Of a stretch of DNA of 64,000 nt, positions 32,541-43,300 are shown one piece after another. The stretch comes from Girardinichthys multiradiatus (lineage: Eukaryota > Chordata > Actinopteri > Cyprinodontiformes > Goodeidae). Below the pieces are notes generated by a model. The model did not search any database. It saw nothing but the letters and a program-made list of their open reading frames with translations, and was not told the DNA's origin. The stretch is from contig NC_061818.1 of the NCBI RefSeq assembly GCF_021462225.1, positions 19,923,462 through 19,987,461 of the forward strand, read 5' to 3'. The position numbers and the translations under genes are program-made. Within the stretch, counting starts at the first letter, position 1; every line of letters starts with the position of its first letter.

Positions 32541-33150
32541 TCAGAGGATCCTTTCAGTAACAGAACTGCTTGTTGACTGATTTGCTGCCATTATGAGACT
32601 TTCATCCATACCTTCCATATACGTGTTTGAGGAACAAATGCTGCCAATGCCAGAGCTGATCTCAGACTGCTTCTCTCTGTTGCTCAGCCATTCAGCAACA
32701 TTGTCATGTGCTCCTTGTTTCCTAAACTCTGAGGGAACATCTCTGCTCACTGAAACAGAAGATGAAGTGTGTTATTCTGAAGAACAGCGCAATCAATCAG
32801 CGATTAATTCTTCACCAAGTTAAACTTACTGTTTGGAATATAAAACTGATCCATGCTATTTGCCACATTCACAGAGGGAACTTTTGGTTTCTCGGGTTCT
32901 TTTGCTGGAGCTTTCATCATTCGCTCTATCAGCTCCTGTTCTCTTCTGTTCATTTCCTCTTCTGAAAGTGCATGTTGTTTTTCTTACAAAGGAGTTTCTG
33001 AAATTGCATTGTTTGTCTGAAGCTGCAACCTCCTTTGTTTTGTTTTACCATATCAATAATGTTTTGGAACCGCTCTTTAATTTGAACAGGATCATCAGAA
33101 TGATAGGGGTTTAGAACATGGTATCTATTCAAACACTTCTCCAGAGTTAT
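32541..33150 (-). pseudogene. GIMAP unit 3'-end fragment (end of X domain plus last exon)
   Basis: The minus strand from 33150 reads [22 protein letters not shown] and FQNIIDMVKQNKGG, then a frameshift, and ends with a usable donor at 32830/32829. The last exon is 32749-32541 (SRDVPSEF ... [18 protein letters not shown]) and is fully open to its TGA. Everything upstream of LEKC is missing; the break is at about 33150. It is a truncated copy whose last exon is better preserved than that of gene 1. Confidence 0.72.
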
Positions 33151-33159
33151 GTATATAAA

Positions 33160-33600
33160 TAGCTTTCCTGTCATTATCCTGCTGGGTCAGGTGTTTTTGA
33201 GTTTCTTGTTTCTTTATTTCCCTGTGGTTATATTCTCTTGGTATTGCCATTTTAGTTCATCCTGTTGATTACTTGTTTCTTATTTTACTCTTGTCCTTTG
33301 TTATATTTAGATCTCCTCCCTGTGTCCCCTGTGTCTGATTCTGCTCATTACTCTCATCTTCCTCAGCTCTCTCCATGCATCTTATCTTCTCCTAATTATC
33401 CTCACCTGTCTTTCTCTTCACTCTTTAAGCTGTTTAGTTTTCAGTGTTCTTTGCTGGTTTCTTTCGTTCTCCTGCCTGAACTCCGTTACTATCCTTTATG
33501 TCTTTTTCTCCTGAACTTTCATGTAAGTTTGCTGTTTCTTTTTCACATTATTTTACTAGACGACTAGAATAAATATGCCTACTGTGATTACCAGAAATAA
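33160..33600. repeat. Unclassified T/C-rich interspersed repeat
   Basis: A T/C-rich, non-coding stretch that looks like a dispersed fish repeat and separates the GIMAP fragment from the L2-like LINE. I could not identify ends or a family. Confidence 0.3.
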
Positions 33601-33688
33601 AACTAAGCTCAACAAAGAACTGTATTAATAAAAAGAGAATGAAACAAATCCATCAGAACAAATCCAAAAGGAAAGAGAACTTATTCAT

Positions 33689-35590
33689 TTCAATTCAATT
33701 CAATTCAGTTTTATTTATATAGCGCCAATTCACAACACATGTTGTCTCAAGGCACTTCACAACAGTCAGGTACATACATTCCAATTAATCCTAACAATTG
33801 AACAGTGCAGTCAGATTCAGTTATTTATTCAAATTGGATAAAAAGTTTTTCTGTCTAAGGAAACCCAGCAGATTGCATCCAGTCAGTGACTTGCAGCATT
33901 CACTCCTCCCGGATGAGCATGTAGAGACAGTGGACAGTCACTGGCATTGACTTTGCAGCAATCCCTCATAGTGAGCATGCATGTAGCGACAGTGGAGAGG
34001 AAAAACTCCCTTTTAACAGGAAGAAACCTCCAGCAGAACCAGGCTCAGTGTGAGCGGCCATCTGTCACGACCGACTGGGGGTTTGAGAGAACAGAGCAGA
34101 GACACAAAGAGAACTAAGAAGCACTGATCCAGGAGTGCTTTCTATGGGAAGGAAAAGTAAATGTTAATGGATGTAGCTCCTTTAGTCGTTTCACCTAGAA
34201 AGAAAGAACAGATAAACTCTGAGCCAGTTTTCAAGGTTAGAGTCTGAAAGAGAGCACATATAATTAGTTTCAGTAAAAGCTCAGTCAAGGAGAGAGAAAG
34301 GGTTAAACACTAAAAGACAGGGCTGTGTGGATCATTGGTAGAGGGTGAGCATTAAGTTGTTGCCAGCAAAAGCTCGGACGATTCCCCTCTCCAGAAAGGT
34401 GTCACAGAGTCAGGCCAGGTGTAGCTTCTAGAAAGAGAAAAGAGGGAAAACATAAAGTTAAAAACTGAAATAACAGCAAATAATGCAAAATTGGAGAGTA
34501 GTGTAAGAATGTAGCGAAGAGGGTGAAAATGGTCATTATGTCCTCCAGCAGCCTAAGCCTATAGCAGCATAATTACACAGATAGTTTCAGTTCAGATTAT
34601 TTAGTTAAACGGCACTTATTTACAACAATGTCGTCTCAAGACACCTCACAAAGGGTCCCACTGATGGTCATTGTTATATTAAAAACCACAATGATTGGGA
34701 TACCTCTCTCTGTCAGACTGATTATAACCATTGGAAAAGAGAAGGGGTCATACAGGTAGCAGAAATGGAGGGTGTGTTTGCACCTCAACCATAACTGAGC
34801 CAGTTTAGGCTAAACCTGACTCCCCCTTACTCCACCCAACAGGGAGGGAGGAAGGCTCCCTCCCTGATAAACTAAGCCACTCTAACTATAAGCTTTATCA
34901 AAAAGGAAAGTTTTAAGCCTAGCCTTAAAAGTAGACAGGGTGTCTGCCTCACGGACTAAAGCTGGAAGCTGGTTCCACAGGAGAGGAGCCTGATAACTAA
35001 AGGATCTGCCTCCCATTCTACTTCTAGAGACTCTAGGAACCACCAGTAAACCTGCAGTCTGAGAACAAAGTGCTCTGTTAGGAACATATGGAACAATCAG
35101 ATCTCTGATGTATGATGGAGCTAAATCATTAAGGGCTTTATATGTGAGGAGGAGAATTTTAAATTATATTCTGGATTTAACAGGGAGCCAATGAAGGGAA
35201 GCTAAAATAGGAGACATATGATCTCTCTTTTTAATTTTCATCAGAACTCTTGCTGCAGCATTTTGAATCAGCTGAAGGCTTTTAACTGCATTTTGTGGAC
35301 ATCCTGATAGTAAAGAATTACAATAGTCCAGCCTTGAAGTAACAAATGCATGGACTAGTTTTTCAGCGTCACTCCTGGATAGGATATTTCTAATTTTGGC
35401 AATGTTCCGGAGGTGAAAGAAGGAAATCCTAGAAACCTGTTTAATATGGGATTTAAATGACATGTCCTGGTCAAAAATAACACCAAGGTTTTTTACTTTA
35501 TTACTGGAGGTCAATTTAATGCCATCCAGGTTAAGTGACTGACTAAGCAGTTTCTTTTTTAAAGACTCCGGTCCAAAGACGAACTTACTT
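33689..35590 (-). mobile_element. L2-like LINE, 3' portion with RT C-terminus and full 3' UTR
   Basis: On the minus strand an open frame (35514-35164) reads KNLGVIFDQDMSFKSHI, SRLDYCNSLLSGCP and LQLIQNAAARVL, then SPILASLHWLPVK, which is typical of L2/Maui-clade LINEs. Decayed C-terminal codons follow to about 34890, then a long 3' UTR and the tail with AATTGAATTGAA at 33689. It explains the non-coding 3' pieces at 3685, 43935, 50143 and 59545. It is 5'-truncated and carries stops. Confidence 0.82.
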
Positions 35591-37354
35591 TACTAATTTC
35601 GAAGCAAATGCTGTTGTAAGTAATTTCCAAAGTAAGCAGACACATTAAAGTTCGACTTAATGGGGTGAGTGGTTTCCCCTGGCCTAAATGTGGCTGGTTT
35701 TTCCATAAAGGTTTCTGGTTGATGGACCTCACATTAGCTTCTAACTGGTGGTTTAAACACCAGCTGATAACAAGCCACGAACATCGGGGAGTCACAAACA
35801 TTTCAACCCAAAGCAGAACCAACCACCTGGGACATTAATTCAGACCCTTTAACCACAAATTATGTCTCAGGAGCCTTAGGTGGAAAAGACGATGCAGGAT
35901 TTGGTGTTCAAGTAAAAACTTTCTGTGATTTATGAGACTACTATTTCAACATATACCCCCTAAACCCAGTTATAGTTATACATTACTGGAGATCAGATCA
36001 ACACAACTGTTAGCCATCCATGACCTCTAGAGACAGGACTGTAAAAGGAAGGAAATGAAGATCAGCGCTGACCCCGACCATCCCACTCACACGTGGATCT
36101 ACCATCCAGACAGGAGGTAAGCTTTTAGGACAGGCTGTAAAAAGTGCATGCTTTCATTCATTTAATCAATCTACACCTATTTAAGTCTTGCAGTCACACT
36201 GGTTGATTTTTGCATCCAAAGTCTAATAGATTACACTTAAAAGCACTGTGGCCTTTTTACTGTAATGCTATTTCGATGGTTTTTACTAATATTTAAGTGA
36301 CTTTGATCGTCTTAACATGTTTTATTTTGTACTTGTCCTTTACTATTTCTTAAATTACAATTTAAGTGTGCAATAGTGCAGATTTTATTGCAGTTTTATT
36401 GCACTAATTATGTTCTACTGCAACTCATACTTGACAATGCATTTAAACTGAATTCGAACTGAACTGACTTTAGGAGTTAATTTTTACCCCTGGAAACATG
36501 ATGAACCACAAGCAGAAGGAAACAGCAGGAAGCTGAGGAATATGCACACTTTCATTTAAACAAGATATTGAAATCTTCCTGTTTTTAAGACATCATTTAT
36601 TGAATTAATCAGCAGCTGGATACTTACATTTATAGAGCACAATGAAACATAAAAATATGTCAAATCAAAATAATCATCTTTCTTTAACATATAAACTTGG
36701 AACCAGCTTCACCAGTATCTAATTTTTTCATTGACCTGACCAATTATAGAAAATACTGTATCTGTTAATAATGAAGTGCTGACGAGTGTAGTATTTTTCC
36801 TGAATCAATCTTTAACCTTCCACACATTCATCTACAGGTTTATATTTTTTATCACGTTCTCGAAAACTAACAGTGAAGATATGCAGTTCAGGCCAACATT
36901 TGGGTTGGTAATATACCTGTAGTTTTTACAGTATTATACAGACATACAGGAGGTAGTCATTGCACTGAAGTAAAGATCACCTATTAACTTCCATCCATGC
37001 ACGGAAACCAAAAACGGATATGGATAAGAACAGAAAAATGTGAAACATCTTTGAATGATAAAACAGTATGACATAATTTATCCATTTATGACACAAGAAA
37101 TTATACAAAACAGACCATTTGAAGAAAAACACATTATAAATTGTTATGAGACCTGAAGCAGTCTTAATATTACAGGCATTGCAACACTTATGCTTCTTAA
37201 TTGATTCAAATTATGCTTAGATTTCACAAATTATTGCAACTGCTTGAATATTACTTGCCTGTTGTTTCCTGTTTATTTAAGTTAGTTTTCGTGACATTTT
37301 TGGCTTTTGTTTTAATAAGAACTTCTGCGTTGAATCTTTGTGAAGTTTAACATG
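35591..37354. other. AT-rich intergenic DNA, nothing recognised
   Basis: A minus-strand reading frame at 35559-35822 has no recognisable motif and uses a non-ATG-like context. I see no exon, LINE or DNA-transposon feature that I can support. Confidence 0.35.
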
Positions 37355-37498
37355 TTTAGAAGATCCACTTTCTTTTTTATTGAAAGAACTATTTGTTGGT
37401 TGATCTACTGCCATTTAATAACTTTCAATGTTTTCTATATAAGTGTTTAAGGAACAAATGCTGTCAATCCTAGAGCTGATCTCAGAGCTGATCTCATT
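37355..37498 (-). pseudogene. Remnant of a GIMAP last exon
   Basis: The plus-strand sequence (GAGCTGATCTCAGAGCTGATC, AACAAATGCTGTCAATCC, GTTGGTTGATCTACTGCCAT) parallels 32541-32680, the last exon of the fragment above, base by base with scattered changes. No X-domain exon is left next to it. Confidence 0.5.
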
Positions 37499-37549
37499 CA
37501 CTGGGCTCACATATCAAATTTCTCCTGCCATCCTGGAGTTAAACAGACT

Positions 37550-38060
37550 ATTGGTCTACTATGTTGGTATTTCTGGTGGCCTCCTTTGAAAAGGTCGTGG
37601 TTAAATATGTTTCTGTAAAAGTTCCCATCAAACCCAGTCACCTGGAGTCAACACCTTTCATGGATCAAACATGCTCATAACTCACACCTCCACATCATCT
37701 GGTCTTTCTCCTTTTGAGGGTTCTCTGGGTTACCAACTGACTCTTCTCGTTTTTTTCCCAGATCCCATCATTTTCTCAGTCAGATTTCATCTCCGCCATT
37801 GCCAAAGAACAAAACTAAACTGGCCCTCGAAAGAGCATCTGTTGAAAATAAAAGAATCTTCAATTGTAAATGTTTACCAGCTCCTACATATTCACCTGGT
37901 CAAAGAGTTTTGTAATTAGCTAAAGACTTTCCTTTTAAATCATCCACACTTAAACTATTCCATTTGTCTTTGATTCTGTCATCAGTCCATCTACGATCCA
38001 TCTTAAGCTTTCTTCTCATCCTCAATGTGATCAGGCCAGACTGAAACTGGCACCCAAAAA
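37550..38060 (+). mobile_element. Ty3/Gypsy-like integrase remnant
   Basis: One frame reads HTSTSSGLSPFEGSLGYQ, the conserved stretch near the end of the Ty3/Gypsy integrase core. Decayed downstream sequence (RHCQRTK, then YSPGQ-like and KDFPFKSSTLKL) fits the integrase C-terminal domain. No LTR is visible. A transposable-element fossil only. Confidence 0.6.
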
Positions 38061-38214
38061 AGAAGCTGCTGTGGGAATAAACAAAAATCTGATTTCTTCA
38101 CAATAAACTGACTTTGGTGCTTTCTTTCAGGCATTAATGTCGTCCAACTCAAAAACTTTAAATTGCACATTAGAATGTTAGATAAAGGTTAGATTAGATG
38201 TCAGGTTTCTAAAA

Positions 38215-38400
38215 AGTATGTTCTTTTCTATGCACTCAATACTTGGTTGGTCCTCCACTTGCATAAATTACGGCATCAATGCAGCGTGGCATGGAGGCGA
38301 TCAGCCTGTGGATCAACTGAGGTGTAATGGAAGGCCAGGTTGCTTTGATAGTGGCCATCAGGTCATTTGCATTGTTGGGTTTGGTATTTCAGACATAAAT
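38215..38400 (-). mobile_element. Tc1-like transposase C-terminal remnant
   Basis: The minus strand reads, with breaks, the end of a Tc1 transposase: a counterpart of [15 protein letters not shown] and a terminal PTKY-like box near 38240. No terminal repeats are seen. Confidence 0.55.
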
Positions 38401-38449
38401 TTATAACACAGAAATAATAAAGAATAGTACATTACCAAATACTGACACA

Positions 38450-39770
38450 GAACCGACGTCTGTGGTCATGAAATCCTTTGAGCGGCTGGTGCTGAAGCAC
38501 CTGAAAGACATCACAGGCCCCCTGCTGGACCCCCTGCAATTTGCTTACCGAGCAAACAGGTCGGCAGATGATGCTGTTAACTTAGGTCTACACTTCATCC
38601 TGCAACACCTCGACCGCCCAGGGACGTACGCCAGGATCCTGTTTGTAGACTTCAGCTCGGCCTTCAACACCATCATACCAGACATCCTCCACCAGAAGCT
38701 CACCCAGCACAACGTCCCAGCCTCCACCTGTCAGTGGATCAACAGCTTCCTGACGGACCGACAGCAGCAGGTGAGACTGGGGAGCATCTTCTCCCGATCC
38801 AGATCAATAAGTACTGGTGCCCCCCAGGGGTGTGTTCTATCCCCACTCCTCTTCTCCCTGTACACAAATGACTGCACCTCATCAGACTCGTCCGTGAAAC
38901 TCCTTAAGTTTGCAGACGACACCACTGTCATTGGACTGATCCAGGACGGTGATGAGTCTGCATACAGACAGCAGGTGGATCGGTTGGTACACTGGTGCGG
39001 TCAGAACTACCTTGAACTGAACCCACTCAAGACTGTGGAAATGGTGGTGGACCTTCGGAGAATACCACCCCCGTACACCCCCCTCACCATCCTCAACAAC
39101 ACCGTAGCAGCTGTAGACCACTTCAGGTTCTTAGGAACCACCATCTCTGAGGACCTGAGATGGTCTTCACACATAGACACTGTTCGAAAGAAGGCCCAAC
39201 AGAGACTGTACTTCCTGAGGCAACTCAAGAAGTTCAACCTTCCACAGGAGCTGCTGGTCATCTTCTACACTGCCATCATTCAATCTGTCCTGTCTTCATC
39301 CATCTCAGTGTGGTTTGGCTCATCCACAAAACAGGACAGGTCCAGACTGCAAAGAATAATCAGGAATGCAGAGAGAATAATCAGGGCTGACCTTCCCTCC
39401 ATCCAGGACTTATACAGGTCTAGGGTCAAGAAAAGAGCTGCAGACCCCACACACCCTGCACATAAACTGTTTAGAGTTTTACCTTCAGGCCGCCGCTACA
39501 GAGCACTGTTTACTAAAACCAGCCGCCACAGAGACAGTTTCTTCCCCCAGGCTGTTTCTCTGTTGAACATTCAATAGAGTACAGAACAACAGCATACAGA
39601 TGCTGCAAATGCACCTTTTCTATTAGATATGTGTGTATTGTACATTGTAAATTGTAAATATGTATATTCTGTAATGCAAAAACAGAACAAAAGAGCAAAG
39701 TGTACCGGAGTCAAATTCCTTGTTTGTATGTACGAACTTGGCAATAAAGCTGATTCTGATTCTGATTTGA
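38450..39770 (+). mobile_element. L2/CR1-type LINE, 5'-truncated, recently inserted
   Basis: An RT-coding 3' portion is followed by a short 3' UTR and a tail CTGATTCTGATTCTGATTT (about 39750-39770). The insertion starts abruptly at about 38450 in the middle of the RT. Because the ORF is open throughout, it looks younger than the other LINE pieces. Confidence 0.82.
38462..39577 (+). CDS. LINE reverse transcriptase, C-terminal 371 codons
   Basis: This is an open reading frame entering RT motif 1 (SVVMKSFERLVLKHL) and showing FVDFSSAFNTI, STGAPQGCVLSPLLFSLY, and the palm motif LLKFADDTTVIG. Downstream are VDHFRFLGTTISEDLRW and the C-terminal LPSGRRYRALFTKT. The endonuclease half is missing, so it cannot retrotranspose. 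The true reading frame has no start of its own; it is a truncated insertion, read here from the first in-frame codon after the break. Confidence 0.85.
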   Translation: MVMKSFERLVLKHLKDITGPLLDPLQFAYRANRSADDAVNLGLHFILQHLDRPGTYARILFVDFSSAFNTIIPDILHQKLTQHNVPASTCQWINSFLTDRQQQVRLGSIFSRSRSISTGAPQGCVLSPLLFSLYTNDCTSSDSSVKLLKFADDTTVIGLIQDGDESAYRQQVDRLVHWCGQNYLELNPLKTVEMVVDLRRIPPPYTPLTILNNTVAAVDHFRFLGTTISEDLRWSSHIDTVRKKAQQRLYFLRQLKKFNLPQELLVIFYTAIIQSVLSSSISVWFGSSTKQDRSRLQRIIRNAERIIRADLPSIQDLYRSRVKKRAADPTHPAHKLFRVLPSGRRYRALFTKTSRHRDSFFPQAVSLLNIQ

Positions 39771-40360
39771 ATTTAAAAGGAAGCTTTCATTAATTTGTTT
39801 TTAATACATTAACTTTAATTTTAATAGCTTGGTGTAAATGTCTTTAAATATTGTGAAAACAAAGTACATGACCCTAGAAAAATCACCATGTAGCCTATAT
39901 AAAGATACATCTAAAAAAAAATTATATTGTTAAGTTCAGAAGTTTCTGAAAGTGAAACTGAAATAACGATTTATTACACATAGAGCGAATTATTTCTTAG
40001 AGTGTATTTGTAATGAATATATAGAATATAAAGTTTATTTTCTGAAACAAGTGACAAAAAATATTAATCTTTTTGTAATATTTAAATGTACCCATAATGT
40101 AAGTTTGGGATTCTTGATTATAGGGTTATTGGATCTGTTTTAATGTCCCTCTCTGAAACTTTAATAATGCAAAACATTAACCAACCAACTAACCAGTTTT
40201 TTTGTAACAATATTATAAACATGCAACAGTTGTGTTTTTTGAAAGATGAGAATTAACGGTCAGATATCAAACATTAATGTCACATTTTGTGGATTTCTTT
40301 CTTGGTGTATTTTCATGTTACATCCTGTGTGGTTCACAGGTTTTGTCAGATTTTTCTGCC
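39771..40360. other. AT-rich DNA, nothing recognised
   Basis: The stretch downstream of GIMAP gene 2's stop (40361) may hold its 3' UTR. AATAAA-like sequences are common but no site stands out. Confidence 0.35.
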
Positions 40361-43300
40361 TTAATTGTTTGGACTAACAGGACTTCCTGTAATTCTTGTT
40401 GGGTATGAGATTATGCTCACAGAATCTTCTTTATTGTTTTGAGAGAATGAACTATTTTTTGGCGAATGTTTATTTATAGGCGAACGTTCAAACTTTTCCA
40501 TAGAAGTAGCTGACAAACAAATGCTACTAATCCCAGAGCTGATCTCAGACTGCCTCTCCCTGTTAGTCAGCCATTCAGTGACATGGTCATGTGCTCGTCC
40601 TCTCCTGAACTCTGAAATGCTGCCATATTCTGAGGCAACATCTCTGCTCACTGAAACAGAAAATGAAACATGTCATTAATTAGAACACAGCATGCAACTG
40701 TGAATAAATATATTTTTAAATCAAAGTAAACTTACTGTCTGGGATGTAAAATTCATTCATGCTATTTGTCATCCTTTTAGAAGGGACTGTTGGCTCCTCT
40801 GGTTCCTTTGCTAAAACCTTCAAGATTCGCTCTACCAGCTCCTGTGCTCTCCTGTTCCATTCCTCTTCTATTAGCTGTTTTTGCCAAGGTTGTACCTGAA
40901 ATGTCTTTTGTTTGTCTTCAGTTGTGAAGCATCCCTTGTTTTGAGTTACTATGTCAATCAATTTTTGTAGTAGCTTTTTGACTTCAATAGAACCACTGAT
41001 TTGAATGGGGTTTAGAACATGGTATCTGTTTCCACACTTCTCCAGAAGCTCCTGGAGCTCCTTGCCCTCTCTGGCGATGTAGTTCTCTACAGGGAAGTCA
41101 TTGAGCCAGTCTCCCCAGGTAAACAGCACCATGCAGTGTCTCCACACTCTCTCTGTTAATGGCATTAAGACCTCCACCAGAGCTTTGAGATCTTTCTCTG
41201 TGAAAGCTCTGGAGATCGGAACAACCAGGAGAAAAACATGAGGTCCTGGAGGACACATGGAGACACTGTGGAGAACTTCACCTTTGATCCAGTCTGGTGA
41301 TGTTGTGTCTGTGAACCAGCCTGGTGTTTCAACAACAGAGACCTTTACTCCATTAAAGTTTCCTTCATGTTTTACACATGTTGAGGTTTCTCTCTGATCT
41401 TGGTAGTTCTGAAGTGATGAAAAACAAAAACTATGATTTTAAATACTTTACAGAAATGCAGTGTCCACTCTGACTGTTAAACTGTAAAATATTTCTGATC
41501 AGGCAGCATACATGGTTACCTTCTTCAGCCGACTCATGTTGAAACTGAGATCAAATAAATTATTGAAAAGGATCATGTTTCCAGCTCTACTTTTTCCTGA
41601 ACATTTTTGGCCAACAAGAACAATCCTGATGTCAGTGACTGGACTTTCCTCACCTGCAATAAATTGCAGAGTTACATTTTGTCTGAAAATGAAAACATTG
41701 CTTTGTATCATAAAATGTCAGAGGTTTTGTGTCTACCTCCATTAAGCTCCTTCAGGACTCTTGACTGTCTCTCATTGATCTTCTTCAACCTTCTGGCCAT
41801 CTTGTCTCCAGCCTCTTTCTTGGCTTCTATCTGTGCAGCTCGGTCCAGGTCCACTTCATAGTAAGGATCTTTATTTCCTGCCCACATCTCTTCAATCTTC
41901 TCAAGGAGCTCCTTTACCTGAGTCTTATCACTGTGATTCATGTTGTTCAGGACATGATACCTGTAGTGCACACAGCCACAGCAGACGTAATGTAAACAAC
42001 TACTGTCCTACAGGTCCCTTGAAAATGACCTTTTTGATCTAGTCATCTTATCCCACGCAGGTGGTGGCCGTAAATCTCTACAATGTTTTTATAACATGAT
42101 GAAAAAGAGTTGTTTTTCTCAATAGTTGTCAATATATGTCAAATTTTACTGATAGACAATTTTATTTTGCTAATTAAAAAATCCAAAAGCTTTAAAAGAG
42201 AACTAATCATAGTTCACTGATTAAAGTGTCAAACTAAGAAATACGAAGCACTTGAGCAGCCCATCGTGACATCTCCTCTCCTTGAGCTTACACTGCTGAA
42301 TACTTTTTCAGTAACAGAATAATCTAACTAATTACTTTTCTCATTTCTGTAACGCCATTATGATGTTTACAACGTAATGCGACTTGTTACTACAACTTAG
42401 TAAGCGGGGTTTAATAAGAGCACAGTCTGCTGCTGCGGAGAGATCTGCTTTTCTCCTTTTCTCCCGCAGCTGCAGTGAGTGTTTTTAAAGCTCTCCAAGG
42501 AAAAAGCAGGAGGTGGGGGAGTGAGGGAAGGGGGCACGGACAAAAAGCGGCATACGTGACGCAGATTGGCTGAGAAGGCATCAGGTAAGCTGGTTTTCAC
42601 CACACAGACAGAGAAAACCAACAGCAAGAGAGAAACATGACAATGGAGGGGAGTCTTGTAAATTCAAAGGCAGCGTTTCGAAAGCTGGAAGTACAGTGCC
42701 TTGCAAAAGTATTCGGCCCCCTTTAACTTTTCAACCTCTTGCCACATTTCAGGCTTCAAACATAAAGATATAAAATTCTAATTTTTTGTGAAGAATCAAC
42801 AACAAGTGGGACACAATCGTGAAGTGGAATGAAATTTATTGGATGTGTCAAACGTTTTTAGCAAATAAATAAGTGAAAAGTGTTGTGTGCAATATTAATG
42901 CGTTAATACTTTGTAGCGTCACCCTTTGCTGCAATTACTGCTGCAAGTCGCTTGGGGTTTGTCTATCAGTTTTGCACATTAAGAGACTGAAATTCTTGCC
43001 CATTCTTCCTTGCAAAACAGCTCGAGCTCAGTGAGGTTGGATGGAGAGCGTTTGTGAACAGCAGTCTTCAGCTCTTTCCACAGATTCTCGATTGGATTCA
43101 GGTCTGGACTTTGACTAGGCCATTCCAACACCTGGATACGTTTATTTGTGAACCATTCCATTGTAGATTTGACTTTATGTTTTGGATCTTTTCAGTTTTT
43201 TATTTGTTAAACAAGTTTGACACATCCAATAAATTTCATTCCACTTCACAATTGTGTCCCACTTGTTGTTGACTTTTCACAAAAAATTTGAATTTTATAT

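Noticed and set aside
35559..35822. Minus-strand 87-codon frame upstream of the L2-like LINE
   Set aside because: No RT motif or other match; probably chance.
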